Shown: positions 1-12,600 of the stretch, piece after piece | How the letters are laid out: the number at the start of each line of letters is the position of its first letter | Numbering within the stretch: the first letter of the stretch is position 1 | From: Camillea tinctor | Lineage: Eukaryota > Ascomycota > Sordariomycetes > Xylariales > Xylariaceae | Length of the DNA: 64,000 bases | Direction: 5' to 3' | Assembly (NCBI GenBank): GCA_022578605.1 | Contig: MU394119.1 | Coordinates: forward strand, 62,001 to 126,000 | The notes under the pieces: model-generated | Databases searched by the model: none | What the model was told of the DNA's origin: nothing | The model's input: only the letters and a program-made list of their open reading frames with translations | Made by a program: the position numbers and the translations under genes

Positions 1-152
1 ACTCCACCTGTTCTGGTTATCCTGATATTCCAGAGGTGGCCTCCCAAACTCCTGACACTTAGCTGTGCACTTCTTATTTGGCAATATCGCTCGTTCTGAA
101 ACCCCCTTCAATCCTCGTTCATCGAATCCATCCTCCTACAAACACCTCTACC

Positions 153-977
153 ATGTCTGCCAACAACGACAATGCTATGACTAGGTTTCTGTTTGCCATA
201 CTCCGGCAGAAGAACCTCAAGGATGTAAGTTGAAGAATCTAAAATATATTGCTATAGTCTATAGAGCCAGGCCCGACTAACTCGCAAATCTAGATCGACT
301 GGAATAAAGTCGCTCACGACCCGATCCTAGCTCAGGAGATCACCAATGGACATGCTGCCCGAATGAGATATTCGAGATTCCGGTCTGCTATGCTCGGCCT
401 CGAGCCCACCCGACGCAATCGCACCGGTCCTCCCAAATCGAGAGTCACTAAATCTAAGAAAGATCCCAAAGGGAAGAAGGATGAACACATGAAGTCCGAG
501 CCGGCCGCCAGGTCTCCGACCCCACTACAGCCGGTGGACCCGCCTGCCCCGAAGATCAAGCAGGAAAGCTCCCAGTATGCTTTCAACAGTCGACTTACAC
601 CAGGACTGACGCCGGGCCCACTTTCGAAATCTCCAACTTTACCTAATACACCCCTTTTCCAACCACGTCTCCTTACTCCGTGCAGCGATACGGATGTTTT
701 CGCACCAACTCCGGCCGTGGCTTCTAGCCCGTCCGATTTGTTCCAATCTGCGAATCCATTTGAGTTCCACACAGCATGTGCGGATCATACCAACCCTACG
801 TGGCAACATGACACTACCTACTCAGCGTTTGATGCCGCATTTCCCTTTGATAATTATGGGCCTTCTTCATGCGATCACTCGCACCTACATGGGCTAGTTA
901 TGCCTAACCACTCTATCGAGGATGAAGGGGCTCACTACGTTGAGGTGAAACATGAGGAATGGGATGGGTATCACTGA
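153..977 (+). CDS. Myb/SANT-like DNA-binding protein (putative)
   Basis: Two exons (153-224 and 294-977) joined by a 69-bp intron with GTAAGT donor and AATCTAG acceptor give 251 residues. The start is the ATG in ACCATGTCT. Residues about 8-55 form a compact helical segment (MTRFLFAILRQKNLKD, then IDWNKVAHD, then ARMRYSRFRSAML) that resembles the small fungal Myb/SANT-like domain. A lysine-rich stretch (KSKKDPKGKK) after it could be a nuclear signal. The rest is rich in Ser, Pro and Thr and looks disordered, with an acidic end. The 72-nt first exon, ending at the same place within the domain, is shared with the gene at 8478. It is probably a nuclear DNA-binding or chromatin protein; the target is unknown. 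The family call rests on pattern only; the exon structure is well supported. Confidence 0.65.
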
Positions 978-3900
978 ATAGGGAGGCGATGGCACGGATG
1001 GGCAGATTATTCAAACTTGATTTTTTTTTTTTTTTTTGGATTTTTTTGATGAAATAAGATATAATTGACAACTGGGATGATGAAATGGGTTGGAGGGAAA
1101 TACAGGTATCTACTTCTAAAAAGGGGATGAGGGTTGGGGTCTTGGATGAGAGATGGGTTCTTATTTGGGTTATGTGTCATGATAGCCCATTCTGAGGGCA
1201 ACTCATATGATAACGGCGTTCTGGAAGGTACGGCATTGATATTCCATACCACCACAAGTGAATATCTGGAGGATGAGTTTTGAGGCCAGCACATGGGACT
1301 GGCCCTGTACCAATTATTGTAATGAATGACTTTATTTCCATTATTATGGTCTATTCTATTTCCTCTAGCGAGCACAACATCTAGGATGCAACCTCAACAC
1401 CACCCGCATACTACAATTTTCCATTCCCAATGGTGTTCGGTGTATGTAACCGAAGTCGTGTTTGCTACATAGTATCAAAATCTTAATGGGCTAGGTTGAG
1501 ATGCTATGAACATGGATGAAGCACGCTAACTAAACCTCTGCCATCTTAGCAATATACGTTCCCGTCTTTCGACAACCAATAATCGTTTCTCCGGCAGGTC
1601 CTTAAGACCGTGAGCTTGCAGTGGCAAACGGTCTACCCGGGTCCCGGCAGCGTGGCACTTTGGGGGCACCTCGACCTAACTACGAACATTGTTAAGCGAT
1701 GTCCAATCGCGCGGAGAATATAAGCTGACAGGCAACCAGGGGTCTTGCAGCTGTGGTTCACTTCCAGCTTAGGTATGGACGTCAAAGCGGTGTGTGGGAC
1801 AAATGACAAACGGACTAGAATAGGAGACAGAACAACGAAAGGAAAAACGTTAGCGAGTCTGGCCACCTACCTAGTATCATTGGTTAGAAACCCCTCACTA
1901 TGCTGTCGTATTCGGGCGCTTTGATGGCAGACAGATGGTACTCTACCTCTAGGGCCTATGAAGAGGCGAGGAATTGGGGGGTCATAAGGGGGAGGGGGGG
2001 CCCAGTGGAAGAGAAAAAAAAAGCAAAAAAGAGATATCAGATAAAGAAATGAGATGAAATGTTACCGGGTAATGGGGTTCTTACATGCAACGTCGCTGTT
2101 CTGTCATATCTCACATGCTACCTACATGCCACTTTCTCTCATTGGTCGATTCTCTCACTTATCGCCTCCCCAAGCTGAAGAAAAAGAAGAAAAACAGACT
2201 CACGGACGGGGTTCTACATCGTGACTACCATGCCGTTTGACTGTCAACACATCTGACAGGAGTGTATCGCACGTGTGGGATAGGTCAGTCGCTTATAAAG
2301 ATCAAGTGTGGAGGTGGCGGTGTCAAGTTAATTGGGTTGCGTTCATCCCACTTGGTGAAGGAGACGCCATATTGTGTGCATAGAGAGATTTATGGCTACG
2401 AGATCGATCGGCTTGCCTCTCCCACTGCTTCTAGATCGTCATCCATCTAGATTCATAACCGAGTATAGATAGAGTAGGCTCAATTAGTGGTGTGTGTATG
2501 TACCAGCGTCCCGGGGATAGACCTTAAAGCAGCTTAGCTAACGAGAGTGATAGACAAGCACCCGAGAGCCCGGTTTTGCTTTTTTTTCTCACACCCTCAA
2601 TCCTTCTCCTGCTTTCCCCGTTGGAGATGCAAGTTGAGATTTGATGCCGGTTGAGATTTAATTATTCCGTCGTCATCGTTATTGCGCCTACAAGCATGGA
2701 CCTTGAGACCATTCCTGGCCGGTCGACTCGTCACTTTCGCGAAGAAGAGGGGTAGACCGGAAGACAGGTTCACGCGCTCGCGTCGATGCGGTGTGCCGCT
2801 GGTAAGGGGATGTCATCGTGGGGGTCCTCACGTCGACGAGGGAGGGGCATCGATATGGCCTTCGACGTTAGCACTCGGAGTAGCTGAAGAAGTCTTCTTG
2901 CAGGCCTATCTCTGAGGTTTGGGCCGGCCAGGGGGCTAAATATTCTTGGTCGATACTCAGCAGTGCTAACTATATATGCGCCTAGTCTCCAGCCAAGATC
3001 GTTGAGCAGAGGCAGTCCGCTACGGGGCACGTATCTTGCATCGGAGGCGTGCCGCATCTGCGTGAGCGCAGAGAAGCGGGAGCTACTCTGCCGTGCCAGC
3101 GCTAGTAGATGCGGGCTGAACGATGCGGGCTGGCATGTCCGATGCAGCGTGGCGTGTCTCAAGTCTCTATAGTCTCATGCTGGAGGACTATCTTGACATG
3201 GAGTCGAGGGGTGTTAACGCACGACTGAAAGAATGTATCTTCAACAGCAAGATCGCCTTCTAGGTGACATTGCGGGGGGAAGTCATTCACGCGGTCTTCC
3301 GAATCGTCGCCTCCGTAGATGTCATAGATTGCGTCGCGAGTAGGACAATAAGGATGTCGAGTTTTCACGTCGAGAAAGGACAAGGATCGCGGCTAGGCGT
3401 TTGCCTCGTTCACGATTGGTGTTGTGGTGAGGGATGCTACATACTGTGTTGCTTAACACGATGCAGCTCTTGAGTTTTCTCACAGGCAATACGACCCAAC
3501 AAAGCAGTCTAGCTGCAGCACACCTGAAATGTGTCTAACTAAAACATGGAGATGCGCCAAGATGGTAGGACTACCAGTCGTGAAGGTGCTCCCAGTTTTC
3601 ACGTTAGGGGAGGGTTGCATCACGAGAGCGCCTTGTATGGAGATCGAAGCGGTGTCGTTGCTGCACAGAAAAGCTAGGAATATAGTTGTTTGTTTGGATG
3701 AAGCATCACGATGGGTGTCAATCTCTGCATGGTCGGAAGCACCGTCCCTACATGATGCTTGCACCGAAACTTCTGGTCCAGAATACCACCCTCGCCTCCT
3801 CTTTCTAGCCACTGGAAGAGGGAGTGTGACCTGGTTTATGATGGGAGAAGACATATCAAATCTATTATGCGTTTCATAGATATGATCTAGGATCGAAAGA

Positions 3901-5133
3901 GTACATGACTGGATTAAGAGGGACTATCGTACATAGCACTCATCACGAAGGTTCAGGAGGTCTGAGATTCCAGTCTACCCAAGACGAAATCGCCACCCTT
4001 CTTCTCCTGATCTAATTGCAACTTGAAATATTGACAAGTACAACTTGCTACTACTCGAACCCGCATACTAATACTGTCTCTAATGCAGGCAATACTGCAA
4101 CTTTATACTTTCCGTCTTATTAAATTGAGAAACAAAAAAAACCGTGAATCGAGCGTGATTATCCCATCAGTCCTCTAACATACTATCAGCGAACACAGTA
4201 GTGTAAAGAGTACACGCTTTCTTAAGTTTTTTTGCTTCGCTACACATAATTCTACTCCATGGGCCTCTCTAAGACACTAATGGTCCTGAAAATATACTTA
4301 ACCTGCTCCCAACCTTCTTTCAATATATGGTATTGTGCATGCATATAAATGAAGGAGACAGGCTATATAGCATCGTAGCTTCTCTTTATGTCTAGTATCT
4401 GGCATGGAGATAAAACCTCTAGCTCTACAGGAATGCCATTAACAGACTGTAAGGCCTATATTTGTAGTACGGTAACTACAACACCACCCAGCTTGGGATA
4501 TGAACGAAGTAAGGGATCAAATCATCAAGACCCCTCTCTATGAAAAAACATCCCATAAGACTAATCCTGCGAACTACACTTCATATAGAAATGCTGATAT
4601 ATAATATGGCTATCCTGACTTTATAGATCTAATGTCTAGTATTAGATCTATCCGACCTAAGTTTCACATCATCATCGGGGAAAGATGTCTTACACGGAAT
4701 TTTTTATATACAAAAAAGGACAAAAAAACCATCAATACGAACCCTTTTCAGATTCCAGACCGTTCTGAGGGGAAACTGCCGGGCAAGTGGATGCTCGAAA
4801 TGCGGAGATCTCATCGCTGCGGAGAAATTATTTCCACCTACAGGGATGAAGATGAGCGGGAGATACTAGGCTCAGGATGTAGTTCCTCACATCCGATTCG
4901 TGGTATATGTTTCAATACCACGTGGGAAACGAGGATATATACGAGAATTTCTACGAAAAAAATGCTCACGTGGGATTCCGGTGACACCTCATAACGGTAT
5001 CCATCAACGGCTTCATTCAGTAGTTGGGGGCTTGGCACAGAATGTATAAGAGAAGGGTTCGAATGCGATATGATGAGACAGATTTTCGGGTGCTGCTTGT
5101 ATAATAGAAGATACAGATTGTATATACTCTGAA
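978..5133. other. Intergenic stretch, no convincing gene
   Basis: About 4.2 kb. A poly-T run lies at 1020-1037 just after the upstream gene, as expected in a 3' region. Open frames of 60-146 residues occur on both strands, mainly in a more GC-rich part at 2.7-3.9 kb. None shows a domain, a signal peptide or plausible intron joins, and several overlap on opposite strands, so I treat them as chance. The last 200 bp hold a paired CACGTGGGA motif and a TATAAGA-like site near 5050 that probably belong to the next gene. Confidence 0.6.
4919..4975 (+). promoter_or_regulatory. Paired CACGTGGGA elements upstream of the acetylesterase
   Basis: The nonamer CACGTGGGA occurs at 4919-4927 and again at 4967-4975, 48 bp apart and in the same orientation, about 160-215 bp before the acetylesterase ATG. 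The CACGTG core is the classic bHLH (E-box) site. Spacing and position suggest a regulator-binding pair; function is inferred. Confidence 0.35.
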
Positions 5134-5994
5134 ATGTATTTTGTCACGTCAATATCTGCTCTGGCTTCATTGATTGGGGTTGCCGTAGCTGATCCGAAGT
5201 TGCTCATCTGCTCCGACTCTACCACAGCTAATTATAGCGAGGATGATACTCTTCAAGGGTCAGCTAACATTTCTAATGCAAACGACTGAGATGAGCACTA
5301 ACACAAGAGTAGATGGGGATACTATATCGGGGAGTATCTTTCAATCCCGGTGACGAATCTTGCTCGGAATGGTCGCTCGACACGTTCCTTCATCAACGAA
5401 GGGCTGTGGGATGCACTGCTAAACGCCACGGCGGCCGGCGACTTCGTGGTGATAGAAATGGGGCACAATGATGACGGAGACCCGGAAACTGACGCCAAAG
5501 ATCGAGCCACACTCCCTGGAGCCGGCGAAGATACCGTGGTAGTAACTACCGCGGCTGGCAACGAGGAAACGGTGCATACATTTGGCTGGTATTTGCGGGA
5601 GATGATCGCAGATGTCCAAGCGATAGACGCCATCCCCATCATCTCAGGGATGGTAAATAGGAATGACTGGGATGATGGTATGCTCCAGTCAGATTGGCCC
5701 TTTGCCAGCTACGCAGAGCAAGTAGCCGAGGAGGAGGGTGTCGAGTGGGTGGACCATACTGCGTACTCAGTGGCCGAATTCCAGTCATTCGGGGAGACCG
5801 AAGCCAAGACGTACTATCCCGAGGACAACACACACACAAACCCAGCAGGTGCGAGAATCAACGCTGAGACATTCGTCCAGGCAGTCAAGTACGCTTGTGG
5901 AGGTAGTTCGTTGGCGGCCTATTTGAACAATGAGGGAGAAGCCGTCTCAGAACCACTAGCACAAGCATGCCAGGGCTATGAAATTATCATCTAG
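5134..5994 (+). CDS. Rhamnogalacturonan acetylesterase, secreted (SGNH/GDSL family)
   Basis: Two exons (5134-5258, 5313-5994) with a 54-bp intron give 268 residues. The intron begins GTCAGC, ends GTAG, and carries a CTAAC branch site. Residues 1-19 are a signal peptide ending AVA. The SGNH blocks are present in order: Ser29 in CSDST, then the GWG-x-YI-x-YL and NGRSTRSF segment, GHNDD at about 92-96, and DNTHTNPAG with the Asp213/His216 pair. This is the layout of fungal enzymes that remove acetyl groups from the rhamnogalacturonan backbone of pectin. The normal AGDS becomes CSDS here; the nucleophile is kept. The first exon carries both the signal peptide and the catalytic serine, so a call starting in the second exon would miss them. 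It fits a plant-associated or litter-degrading lifestyle. Confidence 0.88.
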
Positions 5995-6902
5995 AACGAT
6001 GTAGAGATATATTAAGACACCTTAATGTCATATTTGTATGGAAAAAAAAAACATTAGGGTATATAAAAGTCTTAGATAGGCAAAGCCAGATATTCAGTGA
6101 TGTAGGAAGGACATGTTTGGCCTTGGCTGTTATCTAAACTAATTTATAAGGGGAGCAAAAAAACACCAGATTATGTTGTATATTTGGTTGACTTAAAAAT
6201 ATTCAAGCAGATGCTACATAATGCTTGGGGTAGTGTAGTATACAGATGTTCGATTATGCAGCCAGGCGTGAAGCTAGGGGTTGCTTAAACGAAGACCAGG
6301 GTATAGTCGAGCAGAAAAAAGAAATTCTATCACTTGCTTCATAGGTCTATGGCTTCTAGTTACCTGTGTAGATCTTCATCCTGGTATGATATACTATCCA
6401 TGACACTACACCAATAATCGTATACCTGCACGTCGCTCCCCGTAACCGTTGCACAGCACGACCAGTACAGCAGCAGATAACAACAAAAAACATTAGAAAT
6501 ATCATGTCGTTACCTCCTTCCCATATTTCCTGTATAATAGCCCAGTGCATCCCGTTCTACTCCCACCTTTCACTCTTTGGCCACTACCGCCATCTTACCT
6601 ACTACCACTACATGCCAACATCTCCTTCCATCTTTCAACAACCTCCAGAAAACTACACATACATTACATTACCTTTCTCCTGCTATTCATACTTAACACC
6701 ACAAACCTAAGAACGCCCCCAGCAACCAGTCAAGCAAGGTTAGTATCCCTAGATGTACTTCTGTCCATACCTATCATGTCCTCACCCAGCCCTGGTTACC
6801 TTTGAACTTTCCTCACTACTCAGTCAACCTGTTTATTCTATCAACATCATAATATTTTCTTAAATATTTCGAGGAAACATACTGACTACCAGCCAACCCT
6901 AG
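5995..6902. other. Intergenic stretch, leader of the next gene
   Basis: AT-rich 3' DNA of the acetylesterase is followed from about 6500 by C/A/T-rich, G-poor sequence, the usual look of a fungal 5' leader. Short open frames at 6504-6805 come from the lack of G and stop codons. I see no separate gene. Confidence 0.55.
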
Positions 6903-7483
6903 ATGCCTCCCAGGAAGGTCACTGAGCCTCAGGCTAATGGCGACGCCGGCAAGAGAGTTGTGACTGACAACGACATGAAAATCCTCATTTCTGTCTTCTC
7001 TCACGCCACTGCGTCATCTAAGCCCGTTGTCGTTGATTGGGACCACTGTGCTTCGGAGCTCAATTTGAAGTCTGGAAAGACTGCTCGAGACCGATTCAAC
7101 CAGATCATCAACAAGTACCAGGTATGCATCCCCAATATATAGATTTCTATATATTCACCTAAAAACAAAAAGCCTAGTCATAGCAAGAAATTATTGATGT
7201 ACTGACCAAGATATGAAACATCTAGCTGTTCACTGTTAACCAAGAATCTGATCCTGGCAAGAAAATGGCTGCTGCTAAGACTACTCCTACAAAGAAACTA
7301 CCTATTGGCAAACGCACCCAGAAGGTCATGAAACAAGACAATGATCACCAAGATGAGGACAGTGATTATGAAGAAGAGCAAAGTCCTACTAAGAAGCACA
7401 AACCTGATTCTAAGGCAAATATCATCAGCGAGGAGGAATCCGATTTCAAGGCTGAAGAAGATGGTATCCAATGGGATATCTAA
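6903..7483 (+). CDS. Small Myb/SANT-like protein with acidic-basic tail
   Basis: Two exons (6903-7121, 7226-7483) give 158 residues; the 104-bp intron begins GTATGC and ends ATCTAG. Residues about 20-73 carry the small Myb-like pattern: a helix (DNDMKILISVFSHA), a middle helix after VDWDHCASEL, and a third helix in TARDRFNQIINKYQ. The second half is low complexity, alternating basic segments (PTKKLPIGKRTQKVMK, PTKKHKPDSK) with acidic ones (DEDSDYEEEQ, EEESDFKAEEDG), as in chromatin-associated proteins. It sits between the acetylesterase and another Myb-like gene and shares the MPP start with the latter. It is probably nuclear; partner and target are unknown. Confidence 0.68.
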
Positions 7484-8477
7484 GTTCTACTCTTTCCAAG
7501 GTATATGTTCTCATATTCCTGGGATATTGGAGTATTTACTATGTATTGAGAGTAGAGTGTATGGACCCTAGTAGCAGAGGTTGATTGTCCTGTCAATTTG
7601 GCTTCCTGGCTTTGATGCATTGATATTTTATTTGCGGTTCTCTTCGTAAGATATAAAGACAGGCAGACAGGCAGGCAGATATACACGAAGAACTATCTTT
7701 CTGACACCCCTTTGGCTATTTATCTACCGTGAAACTTCAAAGCAACATTCCACTTGATCTTTGTGCAAAATTCTCTTACCCAAGTCCTGTAACTTAGCAG
7801 AGACCTATACCGGCTTCATTAAGGACACTCAAAGGACAGGCACACAAGAGAAGTATCTGACTTAGTGGCAGAAACACTATATTTTAAGTCTTAAACCTGA
7901 CATGTACCGTCCTCAGAGCTCCACAAACTGTCCACAGCCTTGACATTACTCGAGAAAACTTTAGATATCTGCATCTGAAATAAAACCTTGCCTGGGTCCA
8001 GATGAAGACATAGTTCCTCAAACGAAGATTATTAAGCAGTATCCAGCATCAGCTGCATATCCTGACAGAGGAGGACTTGAGAGTCCTCGAAGCAGCTACC
8101 CAATCTTTCTTAAATTTCCAGTTGGTAGCCAGGCCTATCATACGTTAGAACTTCAGCATCAACATCACCTACCTAGTCATTACACCGTGGTTTCTACAGT
8201 GCTGGATAGAGTACCTACGTATAGTTGACAAAGAAACACGCACGGCCCAAGCGTTGTTGCCCGGTTCCAATACTAGGAGTCCTGCATCCATCGCACCTGT
8301 CTTGTTTTTCTGCACCCACCACTTCCTGCTTCCAACTCACCTCTGTCACCCGACATCTACCACTCTCACTCATCTTGAAGTCTTCTGGACTCACTAGAAT
8401 ATCTTCTTCATCCAACCTTCTTCTATTCATCCATTCTGCCACATCCCAGAACGTTCATTCATCAGCATTCTGCCAAA
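7484..8477. other. Intergenic stretch and pyrimidine-rich leader
   Basis: About 1 kb. AGACAGGCAGACAGGCAGGC (7658-7678) is a short degenerate tandem repeat. From about 8225 the sequence is C/T-rich up to the next ATG and stays open in one frame for 174 codons, but that frame has Ser/His/Pro-rich translation with no domain and runs through two introns of the real gene. I read it as 5' leader. Confidence 0.55.
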
Positions 8478-9689
8478 ATGCCTCCCATCGACACCGAGTC
8501 TCAGTTTCGATTCCTCATCTCTTGCATCCGCAACTCCTCTGCTGGCAAGGTACGTACCATTATTGGCATTATTTTCTCAGCAAAGCATGTCCCATCGCCG
8601 CCACTGAAAACTCCGCTACGCTACGAGGTAAGAAGCTAACCTTGGGCAGGTCAACTTCACTGAGGTCGCCAACGAATGTGACATCGTCAGCAAGGGCGCT
8701 GCGTAAGTTCTTTCCTTCTATTTTTTTTTTCCAAACCCCATGCTTCTAGACAGACTGTTGGAATATGGGATTACCACCCCACTATACGGTACTATACTAC
8801 TACACTATTTACACCATGTATATCTGAGCTCCCTCACACTTCCTAGAGACTCTCATGGACCCATGCACTTCATCCTATTCGCTCACATTTGTTTCATGCT
8901 TCCATGGATACGACGAATATCTAACCCGCTATCATTATCTACAGTGCCAAGCGATACGAGCGCCTCATGAGAGCTCACGGCATCCAGTCTAGCGGTGCCC
9001 CTGGCGGTACTAAGAAGGAGACTGGTGACTCCAAGGACACCAAGGAGCTCAAGGATGCCAAGGAGGGCCGCAAGGGCCGCGGTGGCACCACCGCCTCCAA
9101 GAAGCGCAAGCTTGCTGCGGTCGAGGAAGAGGCCGGTGACATCGACGAGCCCGTCAAGGCCGAGGTCAAAGGTGAAGTCAAATCCGAAGTGAAACTCGAA
9201 GATGCCGTGAACGTGAAGCCCGAGCGACCGAATGATGATCTTGCCATGCCACCTCCCGCCGGCGGTCTGACTAACGACTCTACTGCTATCGACGACGATG
9301 ACGACGAGATCCTCGTCGTCTCCGTCACGGAGAAGCACGACACTACACCACCTTCGCCGTACAGCGGTGGTCACCACCATCACCACATCCATCATCCATA
9401 CCCTCACCATCATCATTCGTACTCGCTCGCGGCGCCAACGATCCCGGGGATCCACTCCTTTGACTACGCGACCGCTGCTAACATGGGATTCCCGCAACAT
9501 CAGCAGGACCACGCAAGATTGCAAAGCCTGCCCGCAAGCTCGCCCTCATCGACTCGGACAATGACGAACTCGCCAACGCCGACGACGACGGCGACGATGA
9601 TGGATTCTAGTGTGGCTTACCCTTACGGCTTCGGTCCCGGCCCTTGGATGTTCCCCTCCCATGACACGGCACACGGCTATCTTCAGTAG
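8478..9689 (+). CDS. Myb/SANT-like DNA-binding protein with His-rich C-terminus
   Basis: Three exons (8478-8549, 8650-8702, 8945-9689) give 289 residues, with donors GTACGT and GTAAGT. Residues 7-50 form the small Myb-like domain: FRFLISCIRNSSAGK, VNFTEVANECDIVSKGAA, AKRYERLMRAHG. Both introns interrupt the domain, the first after exactly 24 codons as in the gene at 153. After it comes a Lys/Glu-rich region with a KKRK nuclear signal and three KXE-type segments, an acidic run (DDDDDE), then a His-rich stretch (repeated HHHH at about residues 160-185) and a Ser/Thr/Pro tail. It is likely a nuclear regulator or chromatin protein. The His runs are low complexity and need not bind metal. Confidence 0.72.
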
Positions 9690-12600
9690 TTGGACGACGA
9701 CATTGGACTTGGTCTATTTCTCTTTTCTATGTTCCTTTTTTCTCTTAGGATAGGGACTAGGAGGGGAGTTTAGGCGCTTGTTTTCTTTGGTAGGTTCTCC
9801 TTTGTTCGTCTACACCTTACTATGATAATGAAGCTAATATTATTATGCCCAGTGTCATGGTCTGGACGAGATGGCTGGATCGAGAGGCTTGGAAGGTGTA
9901 ACATTTGCCAAGTTCACATGGTTCCTATTCTACGTACACGCAATGCTTTCTAGCTGGAGGATATGAGGTTTCGTCACGATGAGAAAGTTTTTTCTTGCGC
10001 GATGAGTCTAGATAGTAAATCGGCACTCTATGTTTACGAACTGAATGTCCCTTAAGTTTAGTGATTGTTTATGATCGTAGGCTATGCTTGGGACATTATT
10101 ATTAAATCCGGTAATATCCAACAATATTGTAGGTAATTGTAAATACTTGAATCTGGGTATCTAGACATGTCTTACTACCATCTCGATATCTACTTCGCTT
10201 TGTTTTTCCATCATACACTCTGTAGAGGCGTGTATACTACAGGAGTACCTTGTATATCCCTCTTAGGAAATAGGGGCGGATGACTAAGGACGTGCTACAA
10301 GTACTTGCCTACACATACCTTTCTTCAGTCGCACCTACTTTATTTACCCGATTAAAGGCAGTTAAGGGCCACGTGGTACGCAGCCTCGACACGTGCTTAT
10401 TATGACTACATTGAATACGTTGCGGGAGGTACCGATGTACCTCTTGTACATCAAATAAAAATCGCAAATGGTACCTAGGTACCTAAAAAAATGGGATGAT
10501 CTACACCTTCTGCCTAAGCGTTTTTTTCGCGTTGTATCTATGTACCTATGTAACTTGCAGTTTATAATTATAATAATCACCTATAATAAATATCCCTGGT
10601 TGTTCTTTCCCTTAAAGTTTAATAAAAAGGTACTTAGGTACCTTAAGGGCTTTTACTAATAACGTGTATATTGAAAATAAATCATGGTAAGGCAGTTTAC
10701 AATGTACCTAGGCACCACTTAATAGCTCAGCCATGTACTTTTTTTTAACATAAAATCTCTTACCTCGAGTCCACTAAATAAACTTACCTATCACTACATG
10801 ATAGGTACCTAAGACCCTTAATGTTTGCTTTGCACTGCCCCTCCCCCGCCATTATGTACCCCAGCCTCGGTATTTCTTTTTTTCTTAAAATACGCGCTTT
10901 CTGCTTTTTTCACCTACCTATAGAGCTTGGACGCGAAATTCTGTCATGTACATAGGTACCTCGTTTTTGTTTACCTACTACACCTCATTATTACCTGTAA
11001 GCTAGGTCGTCCTTGCCCAACCTCCTGTATTTGGTACAAGGTACCTAGGTACTTCTTTTATTATATGCACATTTAGCTGCTAATAAGAAACAGGTACATT
11101 GCAGGGCTGTTATAGTGTGTACTGCTTGCAATTATTTTGTCTTGTCCCTTGTAGAGAAGTCACTCTTCCGTAATAAGTAGGAAAATTGAAGATATTGTAA
11201 ATATACCTAGTGTTAGGGGTTAGGAAGGAACAAAGAAGAGATACTTGTATATAGGTAACAGTGACATCCATAATTGTAGTCAGTTCCTCGCACAACAACG
11301 TATTGATTACCTAAGCACTTGTACCTAGTACTTGCTTGGTCCTTCGTGACACCTAGGCACATTGATCGTAGAATTGTAAACAAGGGGGTCTCATGGAGGA
11401 TATAGTTACTTTGGAGGTATATTGTCATTGTCGCCATTTTTTCGATGCATTGCTGTAGCTTTGTATTAGAAATCTTAATGGCATCGATATATTCTTCTCG
11501 AAGCAATATTCTCATAATGAAAGACTGATTCTACGTACCGTGTCACAATCAGCTCGGCATCGTTGGTGTTAACACAGCATTAAAATACTCCAATATCTAC
11601 TAGAGATACTCACGTATGCTACCTATCTTGGTGACAGTGCCGGGTCCCTAGGATCGTGCGTGATCCTGTATTCTTGGAGCTTTATGTTAGACTTTTTACA
11701 CTGAGACTATCGTGGTGATTATACCTAGGTATATTCGTCTATGATATCCGGTACAGTCATAAGGCCTCCTTCTTCGTCTGATATATTTAATATGGGATTT
11801 ATTTCAATCGCAACGATGATGTCATGATCATCCCGCTGCCCGGGTGCGATCGCAGTAAGCAAACTCGTGATCGAATGATTTCAAGGCTGTTCACCAGCTC
11901 TGAAGACGATTTCCTTGAGTGCGAAAGATTCAATTAGATATGGACGCTATACTCAATATACTCCATCTATTTACAAATACTTCTGGATCCTGCATTTAGC
12001 ACCACCTAATAGTGTTACTTTCGTCGCTCGGGCGTACCCGAGATCTGACTTCCCCAGATTGCCAAGCCCCCCAAATGCGGGAAGTGGGACGCGATCTACA
12101 GTATTACTGCATGTCAACGGTCGCGATGCTGATTGGTCAGGCCAAGACACTGCAGAACCTTGAGGTGGATCACAAATGCCAAATTCAACTACATCGCATT
12201 TAACAAGCATCATTTGGTGCGCGCGTGTGTGTAACCCATCGAGTATTTTGAACATGTCTCTCGACGGTAGCGAGTATCAATTCTCAAATCTACAATTTTT
12301 ATCACGACACTGTAGGTAGTATTATAATGACACAAGAAAGCGTAATCTGATTTACGCGACAAACTCATTGCTTCCGTCAGATTGGCAAATCGGCGGTTGC
12401 TTAAGGATGTTAAAAATAATGAACACCTAGAATTATGTGATCCCCGCAAAATACGAAGCAAAATATGTGCAAATATATCGAGGAATTAAAAAAAGTAACG
12501 AGCCACATGGATAAACGAAGAGGTCTCACGACGGCGCCATCGCCAGCTTCACGAAAGGACAAGATGATAGATATATCGCAGGACTGAAAAGGTAACAGAA

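Noticed and set aside
2682..3879. Cluster of 69-130-codon frames on both strands
   Set aside because: No shared motif, no splicing that joins them, mutually overlapping; could be an old relic but not supportable.
8883..9524. 213-codon minus frame opposite the His-rich Myb-like gene
   Set aside because: Repetitive Val/Met/Arg and Leu/Gly translation from the complementary strand of low-complexity coding sequence.
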